Shown here piece after piece: positions 63,672-64,000 of a stretch of DNA of 64,000 nt (position 1 is its first letter; each line of letters begins with the position of its first letter). A model generated the notes under the pieces. The model saw only the letters and a list, made by a program, of their open reading frames with translations. It made no database searches and was not told where the DNA came from. The stretch is from Sphingomicrobium clamense (GTDB lineage Bacteria > Pseudomonadota > Alphaproteobacteria > Sphingomonadales > Sphingomonadaceae), in NCBI RefSeq assembly GCF_019264355.1, contig NZ_JAHVAH010000001.1:480001-544000 (forward strand), written 5' to 3'. The position numbers were made by a program, and so were the translations under genes.

Positions 63672-64000
63672 AGGGCTTCCTGCAAGTCGGGATGGGCGTC
63701 GGCAAAGGCGTGGTTGCCGCTGGCGGTTTCATCGGCGCGGCGCAGGGTCGGATAGTTGGCAACCGAGACCGAGAAGCGCCGCGCATTGTAGAGCTGGGGG
63801 ATCAGGCAGATGTCGGCCAGCGTCGGCGTGTCGCCATAGAGATAGGCACCGGCGTGAGGTTGCGCGACTTTCTCGAGCGCCTCGAAGCCTTCCGCGATCC
63901 AGTGGCGATACCATTCGTCCTTGGCCGCTTCGGAGACGCCGAGCGGGCCCTTGAGATATTTGAGGACGCGGAGATTGTTGAGCGGGTGGATGTCGCACGC
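63668..64000 (-). CDS. maiA: Maleylacetoacetate isomerase (GST zeta), 3' part only
   Basis: The last 110 codons are in the window; the gene runs off the right edge. CDIHPLNNLRVLKYL is the classic zeta-class GST motif, and GDTPTLADICLIPQLYNARR completes the C-terminal domain. It converts maleylacetoacetate to fumarylacetoacetate in tyrosine degradation, downstream of HPPD at 7556. Confidence 0.85.
   Translation of the reverse strand, partial: ACDIHPLNNLRVLKYLKGPLGVSEAAKDEWYRHWIAEGFEALEKVAQPHAGAYLYGDTPTLADICLIPQLYNARRFSVSVANYPTLRRADETASGNHAFADAHPDLQEAL

Overview
The window looks like a piece of chromosome from a GC-rich alphaproteobacterium, most likely a member of Sphingomonadales. The basis is overall gene content and order: infA-maf-short RNase E/G-yacG, cobS/cobT with a J-domain gene and bolA nearby, sucC followed by etfBA, a K+-independent H+-pyrophosphatase, and large TonB-dependent receptors beside a TPR-sulfotransferase. 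No genus can be named from the sequence alone. There is no plasmid, phage, IS or CRISPR signature. Most of the window is ordinary core metabolism and housekeeping, with a few accessory insertions.

Layout. 1-2154: a truncated GIN-domain lipoprotein, a CarD-type regulator and DNA polymerase IV, all on the minus strand. 2242-5176: sucC-etfB-etfA, linking the TCA cycle to electron transfer. 5254-7447: NhaA antiporter, a small K+-channel-like protein and a MarR regulator. 7556-10699: HPPD, a translation-coupled VOC protein and a succinate-semialdehyde-type dehydrogenase. 10648-17205: a complete type I secretion system (TolC-ABC-HlyD, overlapping genes) facing an RTX protein whose start looks frameshifted. 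17274-23565: PPi-dependent phosphofructokinase, tRNA-Phe, an AT-richer CPBP protease, yacG, RNase E/G-like, maf, infA and an S9 peptidase. 23678-27371: H+-PPase, a tiny membrane protein, thiL and nusB. 27389-29445: epoxide-hydrolase-like protein, pirin and bolA.

29465-36694 is the most rearranged part. A J-domain gene, cobS and cobT all read on the plus strand. Between the J-domain gene and cobS lies a minus-strand operon of two VOC proteins and a DUF1428 protein. Between cobS and cobT lies a minus-strand serralysin-like RTX metalloprotease. The protease has no export genes next to it, so the type I system about 17 kb away is the natural candidate exporter.

36843-45203: phytase-like protein, rpmB, tadA, an OmpA lipoprotein, a CBS-domain membrane protein, a four-gene purD operon, and xseA with DUF2093. 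The purD and xseA start codons overlap on opposite strands. 45384-54090: an Oar-like receptor, a TPR-sulfotransferase, a small secreted protein and a second large TonB receptor. 54168-64000: clpB with a heat-shock-like promoter, an M28 peptidase, an M15-like peptidase, a PHA-granule-type protein, ferredoxin-NADP reductase, tRNA-Pro(CGG), a DJ-1-like protein, a thioesterase-like protein, a class II aldolase and the C-terminal half of maleylacetoacetate isomerase. The last fits the tyrosine pathway that HPPD serves.

No clearly new multi-gene system is proven here. The strongest leads are the RTX start-site frameshift, the two interruptions of the J-domain/cobS/cobT block, the sulfotransferase nested between two TonB receptors, and several unusual start-site arrangements.
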